DNA from: Cordia subcordata
Taxonomy: Eukaryota; Streptophyta; Magnoliopsida; Boraginales; Cordiaceae
Length of the DNA stretch: 64,000 nucleotides
NCBI GenBank assembly: GCA_028554755.1
Contig: JAPTOF010000004.1
Span: 18,842,001 to 18,906,000 of the forward strand
Direction: 5' to 3'
Below the pieces are notes generated by a model, which ran no database searches, was not told the origin of the DNA, and was given only the letters and a program-made list of their open reading frames with translations. Made by a program: the position numbers and the translations under genes. How positions within the stretch are numbered: the first letter of the stretch is position 1; the number at the start of each line of letters is the position of its first letter. Below are positions 33,855 through 44,561 of this stretch, one piece after another.

Positions 33855-34665
33855 GTGATAAACTCATTTGTTGAGGATCATGTTGAGGAAACCATGACCG
33901 ATAGTGATGAGATGAGAGAGCTTGAGGACATTTTAGATAGCTTTGACTCCAAGTCCTTTGTGAAGAGATGTGAAGCTTCTACCTCCATAGTCGATGATTC
34001 TAGGTTTGATGAGTCATTCGAGGTTAATTCTTTCGATTATTCTATTTGCATACACAAGATTCATCATGAGGATGGAGATAAAGATAGATGTTTTTTTGGT
34101 CAAGGTGATGGAATCTTATATTAGGAAGCATGATTGTGAGATGACATCCACTAGTGATGAATTTATTAAAGCATTTGACGAGATCCTAGCTAGTGTGGAT
34201 TTGGAGACATCTATTGGAGAAGGCATTGCACCTATTTCCGATTCTAGGCTTGATGAGTCCCTTGGAGATGTAGATTCCTGTGTTAAGGTCAATGACCACT
34301 CTAAGAAGACTCTTAAGGAAGAGATTGAGGAACTTGAAATTTTGATATATGGGTCTTTGGGTGTCTTTGATGAATCATTGTTAAAATCTACTTCTACCCT
34401 CTCCACTAGGGAATTGATTAATGAAGTGAACCATTTCTTGGATGAACATGAACCATCCCTTAGTGAGAGTAAGCCCATTAACCTTAATTCTGATCACTCC
34501 CTTTTCGAGTCCATTTATTCATGCCCTTCTGTTGAGTCCATTCCATCCAACCCTCTTCCATTAGATGATTCTTCCTTCCGTTCTCCCATTAAGTCTTCTG
34601 CTAGTGAGCACACTTTTTTGTCGCACCTCTTTAAGCACATATACGTAAGGTTTGTTAAAGGATAA
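33855..34665 (+). pseudogene. Acidic ORF region with a duplicated module
   Basis: Two overlapping frames (33855-34124 and 33994-34665) downstream of the protease encode an acidic, Ser-rich sequence. A module recurs twice: ILDSFDSKSFV...DDSRFDESFEV and ILASVDLETSI...SDSRLDESLGDV. The second frame then continues with Ser/Asp-rich sequence (LDEHEPSLSES). This is where RT would normally follow, but no RT motif appears. I do not recognise the product; it may be Gag-Pol linker or an element-specific protein. The LTR insertion at 34653 cuts it. Confidence 0.5.
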
Positions 34666-37600
34666 ATTGGGTAGGATTTAAGCAAAAAACCAGGGATAAT
34701 AACAGCAGAATATAAAAATTTTGAGCTAATAAAATCCCACAATACTTGATGTTACATGCAACAAGCATGAAAACTAAAAGAACAAAGGAAGAAATGGTTA
34801 CCTTTTTCAAGCTTTGGTGAAGTGTTGTAGACTTTCTCTTCCACAATTATAGAAGTCCAAGTTAGTCCACACCAAGCTCCAAGACCAAGCCTTTTTTTTC
34901 CTAGAATTATAGTGCTAGCAAATTCTTTGGAAGAATAATGATGTGTGAGTTTATAAATAGTGTTTGCACATACTTCAAAAGGTGTTTTAGGCATAGTTGG
35001 GTGCATTTGGTGTTACATTTGTGCACACTTAGCTATATATGTACATAAGGTGTTGAAATGCATAAATGCTACATTAAATGCCATATTTCTTCTTTTAGGC
35101 ATGTTTTAGGAGAAAGAATTGAGCTTGAAGATGCGTGGGCCCAAGGACAAATATTGAGGGTGATCTGAAGATGAAAAGACAAAGAAAAATGGCTTTGGAG
35201 ATTGCCAGAAGCAATATGAGGCAATAGAAAAAATTGGGCGTGAATCAAAGCCAAGACGAGCAAGTTATGGGCAAAACTAGTTTTGTCGGTCACCTTTCCT
35301 GTTCCTACCAGTCAACAGGAAAAGGGAGACTGGCAAGACCAGAACACAATGAAGGTTTACCGGTAGACCAAAAGTATCTTGCCGATCGACCGACTGGGAG
35401 TTCGGCATAGCGTGCTGAAGTTTAAAAGTGCATTTTCAGCCATTTTCAAGGGAGGAGCTTAATTTTCTTAAATCCTAATAAACCCTAACCCTTTATCAAT
35501 TTCAGCAAACACCTAAAACCACCATCCCACACCAAACGAAGCTAAAATTAAAGTTTGTTCCACGAGATTGAAGGATTTTGCTTTGGATTTGAGTAAGGGT
35601 TTAAAGGGGAGTTCCATATTTCTTTTCTTATTCTTGTAAATATGCTTTGTAATTGAGTTAGACTTAGGGTTGATTGATGTTGTACATTAGATTAGGGCTT
35701 TGAATAAAGGACTTGTGTATTTTTGGCTCTTAATACATGCCTATTTACATAAATCTATTGTATGATTCCATATTTCTATGTATTAGAAATCAAACATGTC
35801 TATGTGTTTGTTAAAATGCCTAAGAGAATATGCATGTGTTATTTATGCTTCAAATGCTCTTATCTACTTATACGGGTGATATGATTGTGCTTAATTCATG
35901 GCTTTGCTTAGTAGAGTAGGCTTTAGCTTTAAATCCAGCTAATAGGTTACATGCTATGCTTAATCGAGTTTAGGTGCTAGTCTTTGGCTGTAAACCCAAC
36001 CAAGCAGATAAGTTAACCTAGACTAGAGTATCCCTCACCCACGTTAGTGTTGATTAATCAAGCCTTAATGTCACATAGTGTTTAAGTGGTAGTTCTTGGC
36101 TTTAAATCCAGCCAAGAGAATAAGTTCTAAGCACAGATTGCATAAGCTAGGAAGGATTGGCCATTAGCTTTAAACCTAGCTAACGGGTTGAACCACTAGA
36201 ATTAGTTAAAAGACCCCCAATCAACACAACAATAATAGAAGTCCTGAGTCTTAAATAGTCTAAAGTTGTTATCATAGCTTGAGTCAAGTTGCAACACAAT
36301 CACCCAAGGTCTCTTTCTTCTTTGATTAGGTTTCTTTCCTTAGCTTGGCACCTTTAAGTTCCTTCGTAGTTTTGGTTTATTTTTTTTCCCTTTATTCGAG
36401 CTCCTTTCCATCCTAAAAAATGCAGACACACACTCGTAGCTAGTTTTAGGCATCCGAGCACATAGAGACCAATCTAAAGTAATCTCACTGTGAAAATGAT
36501 ACCCGTACTCGAATCTGCTATACCACGAATGGTTCATATGCTTGTGGGTGTAAAACTCCACACAGTCAAATATAAAGTTTGTTTTTTTCTTTCTTAGTTT
36601 TCTTCTTAGTGGAAAGTTATACATTCTTCTACTTACATATATCTTATATATATCTCATATATATTATATATATGTACATCTATTCACGCTGGAAGAGTTG
36701 CATGTAATAGCCATGGATCATTAATAAATACAACACTTGTATTTATCACTTATGCATGGTTGCCAACTCATAGTAGAGAGAGTTAATGGAAAATCCCATA
36801 ATTCCACTCTCATATTATAATAGCTATATTCAAGATTAACACACTTAATCTTGGTATGCATGTATATAGATTGGCCAAAAACCTTAACCAAATAATATTT
36901 AATCTAATCATCATTAGATTAAATTATAACAAAGTTGACCTAGTTAATTCTACTAACACTTAATAGAATTAATTTATGTCAAACTTTGTCAAGTTTGCAT
37001 ATAAGTCCTTGAGTAACATTTCTATGACACATTATCCCATTAACTTTTAATAGGATAAGAATACCATTGTTAATTCTTAACAATTTATCAAAACATGATA
37101 CAAACTTAAATAAGACTTAGTCACTAAGCCTTTTGGTGTGTGACCTTTTAGGTTCACCGTCAAATAGCAATAAGGTAATATCAAACACTTTTGATATTAA
37201 TCGAACTCTTTGATTTGCCTCGATAACTGTCTCCAAATTATCGAAACACACCTTAAAGGTCTTGAGTGATGTCTAGTAACATATCAAGACAATATATAAT
37301 GCAATGAAGTTAATCAAATAAGTGAACCTATTTCATTAACGATTACCATGCAATTCAAGCCTTCCATTACTAATGTCCTGATCGAGTAAGAACCATGGAT
37401 GGATTAAGTTCACTAACTCAATACTATGCCTAGATTAGATTTGGTGCAATGAGAAATGACAGATGGAAAACATCTTTTCCATCGTTTATACCTTGGCCAA
37501 GGATTTCCTCACTCACCATAATCAAATCGCATAAGACAATCGCCTCGCAAGAGGTAATGGATCCTATCTCGATAATCACTTACCTCTTATTATATTGATC

Positions 37601-38164
37601 AAATAAAACCACAAATGAACATATCTAGCCCATAATATGGACAAGCTTTATTCACAACAAATCTCAAACATCAATACATAAGACAATCGTGTTATCACAA
37701 GTCAAAGGATCACTTGCACATATCGCAACAAATAACAAATTGTTAATCCTAAGCCATGTGATTTGTTATTTACACCACGTTCAGTGATAATTCAAGCAAT
37801 TAATCACCCACATGTTTGCTATTTGCATCTCCTGCTTTATAGTATGTGACTAATCATCCTTTATCATTAATATCTCATATTAATCAAAGGTAGTAAACTT
37901 ATGTGAGAGTCTATATTAGATTAATTGAAGTCCCAATCAAAAAATTCTTTAGACTATGAACAATCTCAGAATTCTGATTACAAAGAAACACATCACATAT
38001 TTTTAACAACTTAAAAATGTGTTTTGTTTGTAGAGAAATATAGGGACACATTCATATAAAAGGAGACTATGAATGATAAAAACCCATTTAAATAAATACA
38101 AGTTTACATCAAAATGCCCTTAAAAGAAGTCATTTAATTCTAGCATTAGGGCATATCACTAACA
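34653..38164. mobile_element. LTR insertion G inside Athila-like element E
   Basis: It begins TGTTAAAGGATAAATTGGG and ends GGGCATATCACTAACA. The flanks (CGTAAGGTTTG / TTTGCACACATTCC) rejoin into one Athila sequence if one copy of TTTG is removed, so the 5' duplication is probably TTTGC with a small deletion. Without its own nested LTR (34939-36610) it is about 1.85 kb, near solo LTR D, and both end in AGGGCATA...CTAACA, so they may be one family. No coding domain is visible. Confidence 0.65.
34939..36610 (+). mobile_element. Nested LTR H (same family as 29392-30653)
   Basis: Starts TGATGTGTGAG and matches the minus-strand LTR F over most of its length (AAATGCATAAATGCTACA at 35056-35073; ACCATCCCACACCAAACGAAG near 35520; CTCGAATCTGCTATACCACG near 36510; GGGTGTAAAACT near 36545). 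It contains GATCGACCGACTGG (about 35384-35397) and AATAAACCCTAACCCT (35477-35492). The right end is approximate: the expected match runs out near 36560-36610 and no clean TSD was found. Confidence 0.65.
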
Positions 38165-39979
38165 TTTGCACACATTCCTCCCATGGGCACAGGGTATGGG
38201 CAGCCATTGATCATCACAAGAAGGCTATATGATGGTTAGTTGCGAAGGCTGAGTTTGCTAGGTTAGGATTGGAGATGACCAAAGGTCCTAGAACTTTAGA
38301 TTCTCCCATGACCTATGCCACCTTAGAGCATTCTTTTATATTTGATGAGTCGGGTTCTCCAATTGTCCCTTTTCATATACACTTGAGAAGGATTGTGGTA
38401 AGAATGATTTGATTGGTTATATATTCCATGATCGATTTTCTTCTAAGTTATGCTTTAATCGGTTTATATGTCTATCTGTGCCTAAGGAGTACAAGTATCA
38501 TTGGCCTTAACAATTTTGCCTAGTTGGGGGCATAAAATCTAGCGCTGCTAGGAGGCACCTAGATGTTTAGATGATGATTGGTGATTGTCTGGCTGACAGC
38601 ATGGTGATTAGCAGTACTAAGAGGCAACCTAGATTAATTTTGGATATTTTCATTCTTTGTTTTTGTTTTCTTTCATTTCTTTCTTTTTTAGCCCTTATAA
38701 GTGTTAATCCCCGATCTTATTTCCCTCTGAATACACCTTGTTTGTCATTTGCACATGCCAATGCAAACTTGCATGGCAATACTACTAATATTTATGCTTT
38801 GTAAGTGTTTGTGGAAAAGTAGGGTTAATAGATGATTAATTAATCATTGGCATTAAGGAGCTTTAAAGAACACAAGGTCAAATCTATCCTTTCTCCACTT
38901 GCTCCCCTCTTATCTACCCCTTCCCCTACCACTCTTACATGTTTTATGATGCCTAATTGCTTGTTGTATAGTTTTATTCTATTTGTTGAAGGACAAGCAA
39001 AGTTTAGGTTTTAGGGTGTAGGAGTTTGTTTTTCTTGTTTTCTAATTTGTTTAGGGTAGATTTGCATTATTTTTGTAAAAAATGGTGATTTTTTTTATTT
39101 TTGTGTATATAGAGTTGTTTATCTCTTTGTTGTTTGGAGTTTGGCTCGTATTATTAATTTAATTGATTGGTAAAGATAAGGTTGTATTATAGGGAGTGAA
39201 TGGAAGGGAGAGAGAATCGAGACTTTGAGGTGATGCCTTTTGAAAGTTGTAGGGAGTGAGCACTTCTAAGAATGCACTTTGTAGCTACCCCACAACTTGG
39301 TCAGAAAAAGTGTTGTTAAAAGGGTGTTGATATGAGTGCCCCTTCCTCGATTGGTTCTTTTAATGTGCCTCAGCCTTTCTTTTTCTTTTTCTTTTGTTCA
39401 TGTTATGCAAAACAAAAATGTGAAAAATGCAACAAAAAAAAATGGAAAAAGGCAAAAAGTTGGAAAAATAAGTTAAAAATGAGTAAAAGCCAAAAGGCAC
39501 CAAAAAGTTGAAAAGTGAAATTTGTTGAATAAAGTGTTAAGCGACACAACGTCAATTTGGTACAAGTTTCTCTTTCTATTCTTTCGTTATATTGTGAATA
39601 AGGCTTTTACGTAATTTGTAAGCCACTATAATTGTATCATCTTTCTCGTTGTATCTTCAAGGCTATGTGCATATTTTGGCGGCCATGCTAGTTGGGGAGG
39701 GGTAAGAAGTATCAACATCCCATGTGCATGGCTTAGACTGCTAGGTTTGCGGTGGTTATAGCTACTTGGGAATTTCCCATGAGGTGCAAGGACCCTTATG
39801 AGTAAAGGAAAGATCCAAAAAGGCTTGGAGATCGTTTCTAAAAAATGAAATGACCCCTACATACTTCTTTAATTCACCAAGAGAGTAAGTCAATACTTTT
39901 GGCAACCCTGTTTAGCCTCTTAGAGATAAACTTAGGTTTGTCTTGCTTGGGGATAAGCAAAGAGAAGGTTTAAGGGTGT
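38165..39979 (+). mobile_element. 3' internal region of Athila-like element E
   Basis: After the LTR insertion the Athila sequence resumes with a short open remnant (KAEFARLGLEMTKGPRTLDS near 38250) of unknown function, then T-rich non-coding sequence. It includes AAAAATGxxAAAAAG-type runs at 39410-39500. It ends in GCTTGGGGATAAGC and the purine tract AGAGAAGGTTTAAGGGTG before the 3' LTR. No RT, RNase H or integrase motif is seen. Confidence 0.75.
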
Positions 39980-40607
39980 TGATATATCTTGGATTGTGTG
40001 TGTTTAAGCTTGCATTTTCTTATATTTTTAGAGGTGTTTTGTGCTTACTTGATGACATTAATGTAGTACTTACTTACAGTATATTTATGCATATGCGATT
40101 CCAAGTGTCTATAGTAGAATTTTATGGTTAAATGCTATACTAAATGTTTAATTTTGCGCCTTAGGTGAGATATAGGATGGGCAATAAGCTTAAATGAGGA
40201 TGGGCAATGAAGATAGAAGAATATGACTCATGGGATGAAGACAGGAAGTAAGAAGAATAAAGAATGGAAGCAATATAGGCTATCAACTGGGCTTGGAGGA
40301 AGTGCCAGCTCACCAGTAAGGTCAGCCAGTATAACCAAAGAGCACCTAAGGTTACTGACCAAAGCATGAGAAAGTACCAGTTGATCGTAGGCTTAGCCAG
40401 TTTGTTCGAGAGTTGTCGGTCGAGCATGAAGAACTACCCCGGTCAGCCAATTGTGCCGCTATGAAGACTATAAAAGCCCAATTTTTGTAGCATTTTAGGG
40501 GACTTTACACACTTTCTTCACACACACTTTCACACCCATAAGATGTTAACTCTCATCACCTCACACACACTCACCCATACATGTTAACACTTAAAATCAA
40601 GCATTTA

Positions 40608-40817
40608 GAGCCTGTTTGGATTGGCTTTTTTTAAAAGCCCTTTTTTAACAGCTTTTAAAAAATAGCTTTTTTGAGAAGCTAAAAATTTTGGATTCTAAAA
40701 AAAGCTGTATTTCAGCTTTTTTGGAAGCCAAATCAAATAGTTATTGCAAATTTAGTATAATTTTTTCAGGAAAAAATAGTGTTTTTTTCCTGAAAAAAAG
40801 GCAATCCAAATTGGCCC
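40608..40817 (+). mobile_element. Harbinger/Tourist-type MITE
   Basis: 210 bp, absent from the partner LTR (28495-28520), flanked by TTA (40605-40607 and 40818-40820). The terminal inverted repeats are GAGCCTGTTTGGATTGGC and, reverse-complemented from the right, GGGCCAATTTGGATTGCC. TTA duplications and GGGCCTGTTTGG-like ends are hallmarks of PIF/Harbinger MITEs. No coding capacity. Confidence 0.85.
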
Positions 40818-41111
40818 TTAGGTGGATCAAAACTCTTTATATTGGAAGATTTGCTCAAGTTTTTTAAAGAAATTGTAAGAATGAGAGGGAAGTTTTCTTA
40901 TCTCCCTTTTTATCCTTATTTATTCCATGTTTGAGTAGATCTCTTTAAGGTGATTAAAACTTGTATTATGGGTTAGTTTAATACTCTATTGTTATGGGTT
41001 ATTGATGGTTAATATATATGCTTTGATTTTATGGTTTTAATGGCTATTTTCTTACATATCTATGTGTTTGATAATTTGCATAAACGAGTACCGCGTGCGT
41101 GCGCACGTATG

Positions 41112-41119
41112 TACACACA

Positions 41120-41176
<57 letters not shown>
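41112..41176. repeat. (CA)n(TA)n microsatellite
   Basis: About 49 bp of CA repeats run into TA repeats in the 3' LTR of element E. Confidence 0.95.
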
Positions 41177-42109
41177 TAGTCATGTCTAAATCAATATGTA
41201 AGCATGTCTATGTGTTTGTATGATGAAACCATGGAGTTGGTAATGCATTTATACATGTCCATGTGTTGTTTGCCTACTTTAGTAGCATATATAGCTTCAA
41301 TAGCATACATGTCGGTTATCAATGCTAGATATGGTGTAATCCAAGCATGTCTATATGTTTGGTCGTTGAATATGTTGATGTAATACCATACTTAGCACGT
41401 GTATGAATATGTCCTCATATGCCCAACCCACTAATGTGATGATCGATTGACGATACGTAACTAAAGACTAGCCCTAGATTGAGTCTCTTTTGGCTTTGGT
41501 TTTCAATTAGGATTAGTTAACCTTAGATGGACTAGGTCTTAGCTTTAAACCCAGCCAATAGTTTAGGCACTAAGGTCGGGTCAATCTAAGTCACCTAAGG
41601 GATTAGTTAGTTAGCCCTAAAACCCTAGGTCATAAAGACCACGCTATGCTTTAGGTAGACGTTGCCTAGGGATAGACCCTCATTGAGGCCTAATGGATAA
41701 TAAGGTTGCTAATTAAGATCCTAGTTAAGAGCAATCCCCAAAATATAACCCGTCAACTAATCTCGTAAAAAGAACGTATTAGGTTACCCATAATCGAGCA
41801 GAAGTCACCCTAATTCCCATCCTATTAATATTTCTCCTTAGTTAGTTTGCATTCCCCATTCCATTCCTTTCTCTAGTTTAGTGTTAGTTTGATTTAATTT
41901 CCTTTTGAGCTCTATTCAATTCAAAAATCACCAAAAAGATTCACAGTTTAGGCCTTTTTTTTGGTAACTCCCTAGAACACATTATTAGAGTCATTCCCCA
42001 TTGTGGTCTCCCCGTGGACATGACCCCGCACTCGCACCCACTCTATTACACACAACCCATGAGCTTGTGGGCTATTTTTAGACTTGTGCTTAGAATTCGC
42101 ATCATTAGG

Positions 42110-42196
42110 CATAGAACTAGAGCTTAATCAATATGCTTTCTGTATAAATGAAAGTAAACATTGTACTCTGAATGTATGAACAATATTACTCTTTCA
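42110..42196 (+). repeat. 3' LTR of copia element C, right part
   Basis: CATAGAACTAGAGCTTAATC onwards matches the end of the 5' LTR (21486-21572) and stops at CTCTTTCA, followed by TSD CTTTT. It rejoins 27778-27886 once the Athila-like element and one TTAGG are removed. Confidence 0.92.
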
Positions 42197-42321
42197 CTTT
42201 TACTGTTACAGGCCATTGAATGCTCTAGTTGGTTGTTACACTTTTAATCTATTTTAAAAGGCTGTTTCAGATGCACAAAGGGTACAAAATTTCGACCATA
42301 TCATAGAGCATAGCATACTGC

Positions 42322-42784
42322 ATACAGGAAGTTTAGGTTAAGCATACATTTTGCATCTCATCTTTTTAGAATGATTTCTATGTATCTAGTTCACAAGCTC
42401 TTGCTCCTGGGCGCTACCTAAGCGAGACATGAACTATTGTATCCTACTAGGGATACGCCAAGAAGCCATTAGCACCACTATGGGCCATGGAGGCGTAAAT
42501 CCCTTAAGGAGATCTTGTTAACAAAACTCGGTTTAAACTGTTTAATTTCCATATACAGGAAGTTTAGGTTAAGCATACATTTTGCATCTCATCTTTTTAG
42601 AATGACTTCTATGTATCTAGTTCACAAGCTCTCGCTCTTGGGCGCTACCTAAGCGAGACGTGAACTATTGTATCCTACTAGGGATACGCCAAGAAGCCAT
42701 TAGCACCACTATGGGCCATGGAGGCATAAATCCCTTAAGGAGATCTTGTTAACAAGCCTCGATTTAAATTGTTTAATTTCCATA
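42322..42784 (+). repeat. Tandem duplication, 231 bp x 2
   Basis: Unit one 42322-42552 and unit two from 42553, both starting ATACAGGAAGTTTAGGTTAA. About nine substitutions give roughly 96% identity. Each contains CGCTACCTAAGCGAGAC and GGGATACGCCAAGAAGCC. No coding domain is recognised. It lies between the copia element and the exon-like segment at 43088. Confidence 0.9.
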
Positions 42785-43087
42785 TTTTATATTGTTCTAC
42801 ACTAATGTGATTTCCATGTTTTAGTAGAGTAATATTATTCAATTTGTCTTGTTTAATTCCAGCTTAGTTTCTACTATTTCAGAATTCGTCACCTTGTTTG
42901 ATCGATTTATTTTCTAGCAATCTTAAGGGATTTACGCATTTGATGGGGGAAAAAAACTATTTTATAATCTAGTTGTGTGACATATCCCGGAACTGAAGAA
43001 ATTGCTTGTTTCTAGATTTATAATACTAATACTTTTGCCTTGTGGACGCAGAAAATTTTTACACTTGTGTGACTTTATTTAACTAGG

Positions 43088-43272
43088 AAGTACGAGTACC
43101 GAAACTGGAAATACCCCTAACACTGGAAACAACAATGGATCTGGAATTGTGGGCATGAAGGTTGATGAGACTATCCAAGGAAATATTGATATGGTCTGCT
43201 GGACTTGGACAACCACTTGGTCTACTGGCCTGGCCCATTTCTTGGTGCTGCAATTACTTCTTAGTTTATGAA
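43088..43272 (+). other. Exon-like segment of unknown identity
   Basis: After an acceptor-like TTTATTTAACTAG the plus strand reads an open frame with TETGNTPNTGNNNGSG, then VDETIQGNIDMVCWTW, to TGA at 43270. Its composition is more gene-like than its surroundings, but I do not recognise the protein and no flanking exon is convincing. It could be a gene remnant or chance. Confidence 0.2.
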
Positions 43273-44561
43273 ATCTTCTTGATTGCCCCAACCACTCACG
43301 AGCAGCTTCCCACCAGAGGCTAGTAAGCATTGTTCTGTGAAATGGTCCAACATTTATTTCAAATTTGAGTCATCACTGTTTTATCGTCTTGTTTGCTTTG
43401 ATTTCCACAAATGTCTATATCTTGTGCGCTTTTGTTTATCCTGAATTCATGTTTCAACATCTCCCTTGTTTCTTTTTGTCGCTGTAAGAAGCATTTCTCT
43501 TTGTCATTCTGGTTTATTCAGTATTTGTTTTTAGGACAAGAATAATGGTCAAGTATAAGATTGAAGCTATTACATCAATCACTCTTGTTAATTGCACATT
43601 ACTAACCGGGTGACCGAGCCAACCAACCAAAAAATAGGAAATAGGAAACTGCTAAAAACTGAGCAATTGCAGCTTCCCTAGACCCTAAAAGATTTGGGAA
43701 AAGAGAAAGAACCAAAGCAGGAGACAATTCTACCTTTTCGACTGTGGTCAAGTATTGAGGATAATATTGGAGGACAACTAAAATATTAATGTTTATAGAA
43801 ATTATTGTTTTCACACTGTATGATAATAATGGCTTGTCTCTGCATTACGTTCGTTAAAATATCTTTCTAAAATATATGCAACAATGGAGCAAGAACACAT
43901 GTTCTGGCTTGTAAAGAATTTTTCGCGAAAGTCAACTCTATCATAGCTATGTAAAACACATTGCTTTTTAATAAATTCATCTAAATAACAGGAAGTAAAT
44001 GCCCTTTTTGTCATATAACCACCCGGCAAGAGCGGAAGAGTTCTTGGAGATTTTCTTCATATGCAAAGTGCTATACAGATGACAGATGTAACAGAAAAAA
44101 GTTCATACATCCATTTCAAGTTCCGTGCAGGCAATTGCATTCATACTCTGCTTCAGGGAAAGGCTTTGTCAACCATACAACGATATCACTGTGGCCTTTA
44201 GAGATGAAAATTGCAGTCTACGGTAAGCATCCAGGAAGTAGATTGAACAGACAGAGTAACAATGCCGAAAACACAGAAGAAAACACTAATTCAAGAAAAT
44301 CAAATTTCCTTCTGCAAACAGATCATACGAAGAGAACATCGAAACATGTTTGGAAGTAATTTTTGTTCTACAAATTCAACTTGTTGCCATTGCCAAATTC
44401 AGCGATGCATCACTTGATTTAGCCAAGTGTAACAGCCAAGAGAAATCAGCATGACAATGTCATTATTGAGGTCGTGTCAGAAAAAATGAAGCTGTAAGTC
44501 AAAATCTAGACACTTAAGCAGCTACATGCAAAGCAGGAATACCATAGCTTAACCTTGAACT

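Larger units (their letters stand above)
27887..42104 (+). mobile_element. Athila-like gypsy element E (non-autonomous) with nested insertions
   Basis: TGATG...CATCA LTRs at 27887-30959 and 39980-42104, flanked by a perfect TSD TTAGG (27882-27886 and 42105-42109). The primer site and an Athila-type Gag and retropepsin are readable, but no reverse transcriptase, RNase H or integrase is found. The remaining interior (about 5.5 kb after removing the insertion at 34653-38164) holds only Gag, protease, an acidic ORF region and non-coding sequence. It would therefore need enzymes from another element. The interior was further broken by nested LTR insertions. Confidence 0.9.
39980..42104 (+). repeat. 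3' LTR of Athila-like element E
   Basis: TGATATATCTTGG start (first bases diverged from TGATGTGTC), AATTCGCATCA end, 2125 bp including a 210-bp MITE and a (CA)n(TA)n tract. It is followed by TSD TTAGG. Confidence 0.9.
21377..42196 (+). mobile_element. Short-LTR Ty1/copia retrotransposon C, split by nested insertions
   Basis: A copia element with LTRs of about 196 bp, bounded by a perfect TSD CTTTT (21372-21376 and 42197-42201). Its own sequence is 21377-21787, 23686-27886 and 42110-42196. The solo LTR at 21788-23685 interrupts its Gag, and the Athila-like element at 27887-42104 interrupts its 3' LTR. The short LTR and Gag/Pol style suggest an Ale/Retrofit- or Ivana-like lineage (inference). 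Many stops in all domains: a dead copy. Confidence 0.92.
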
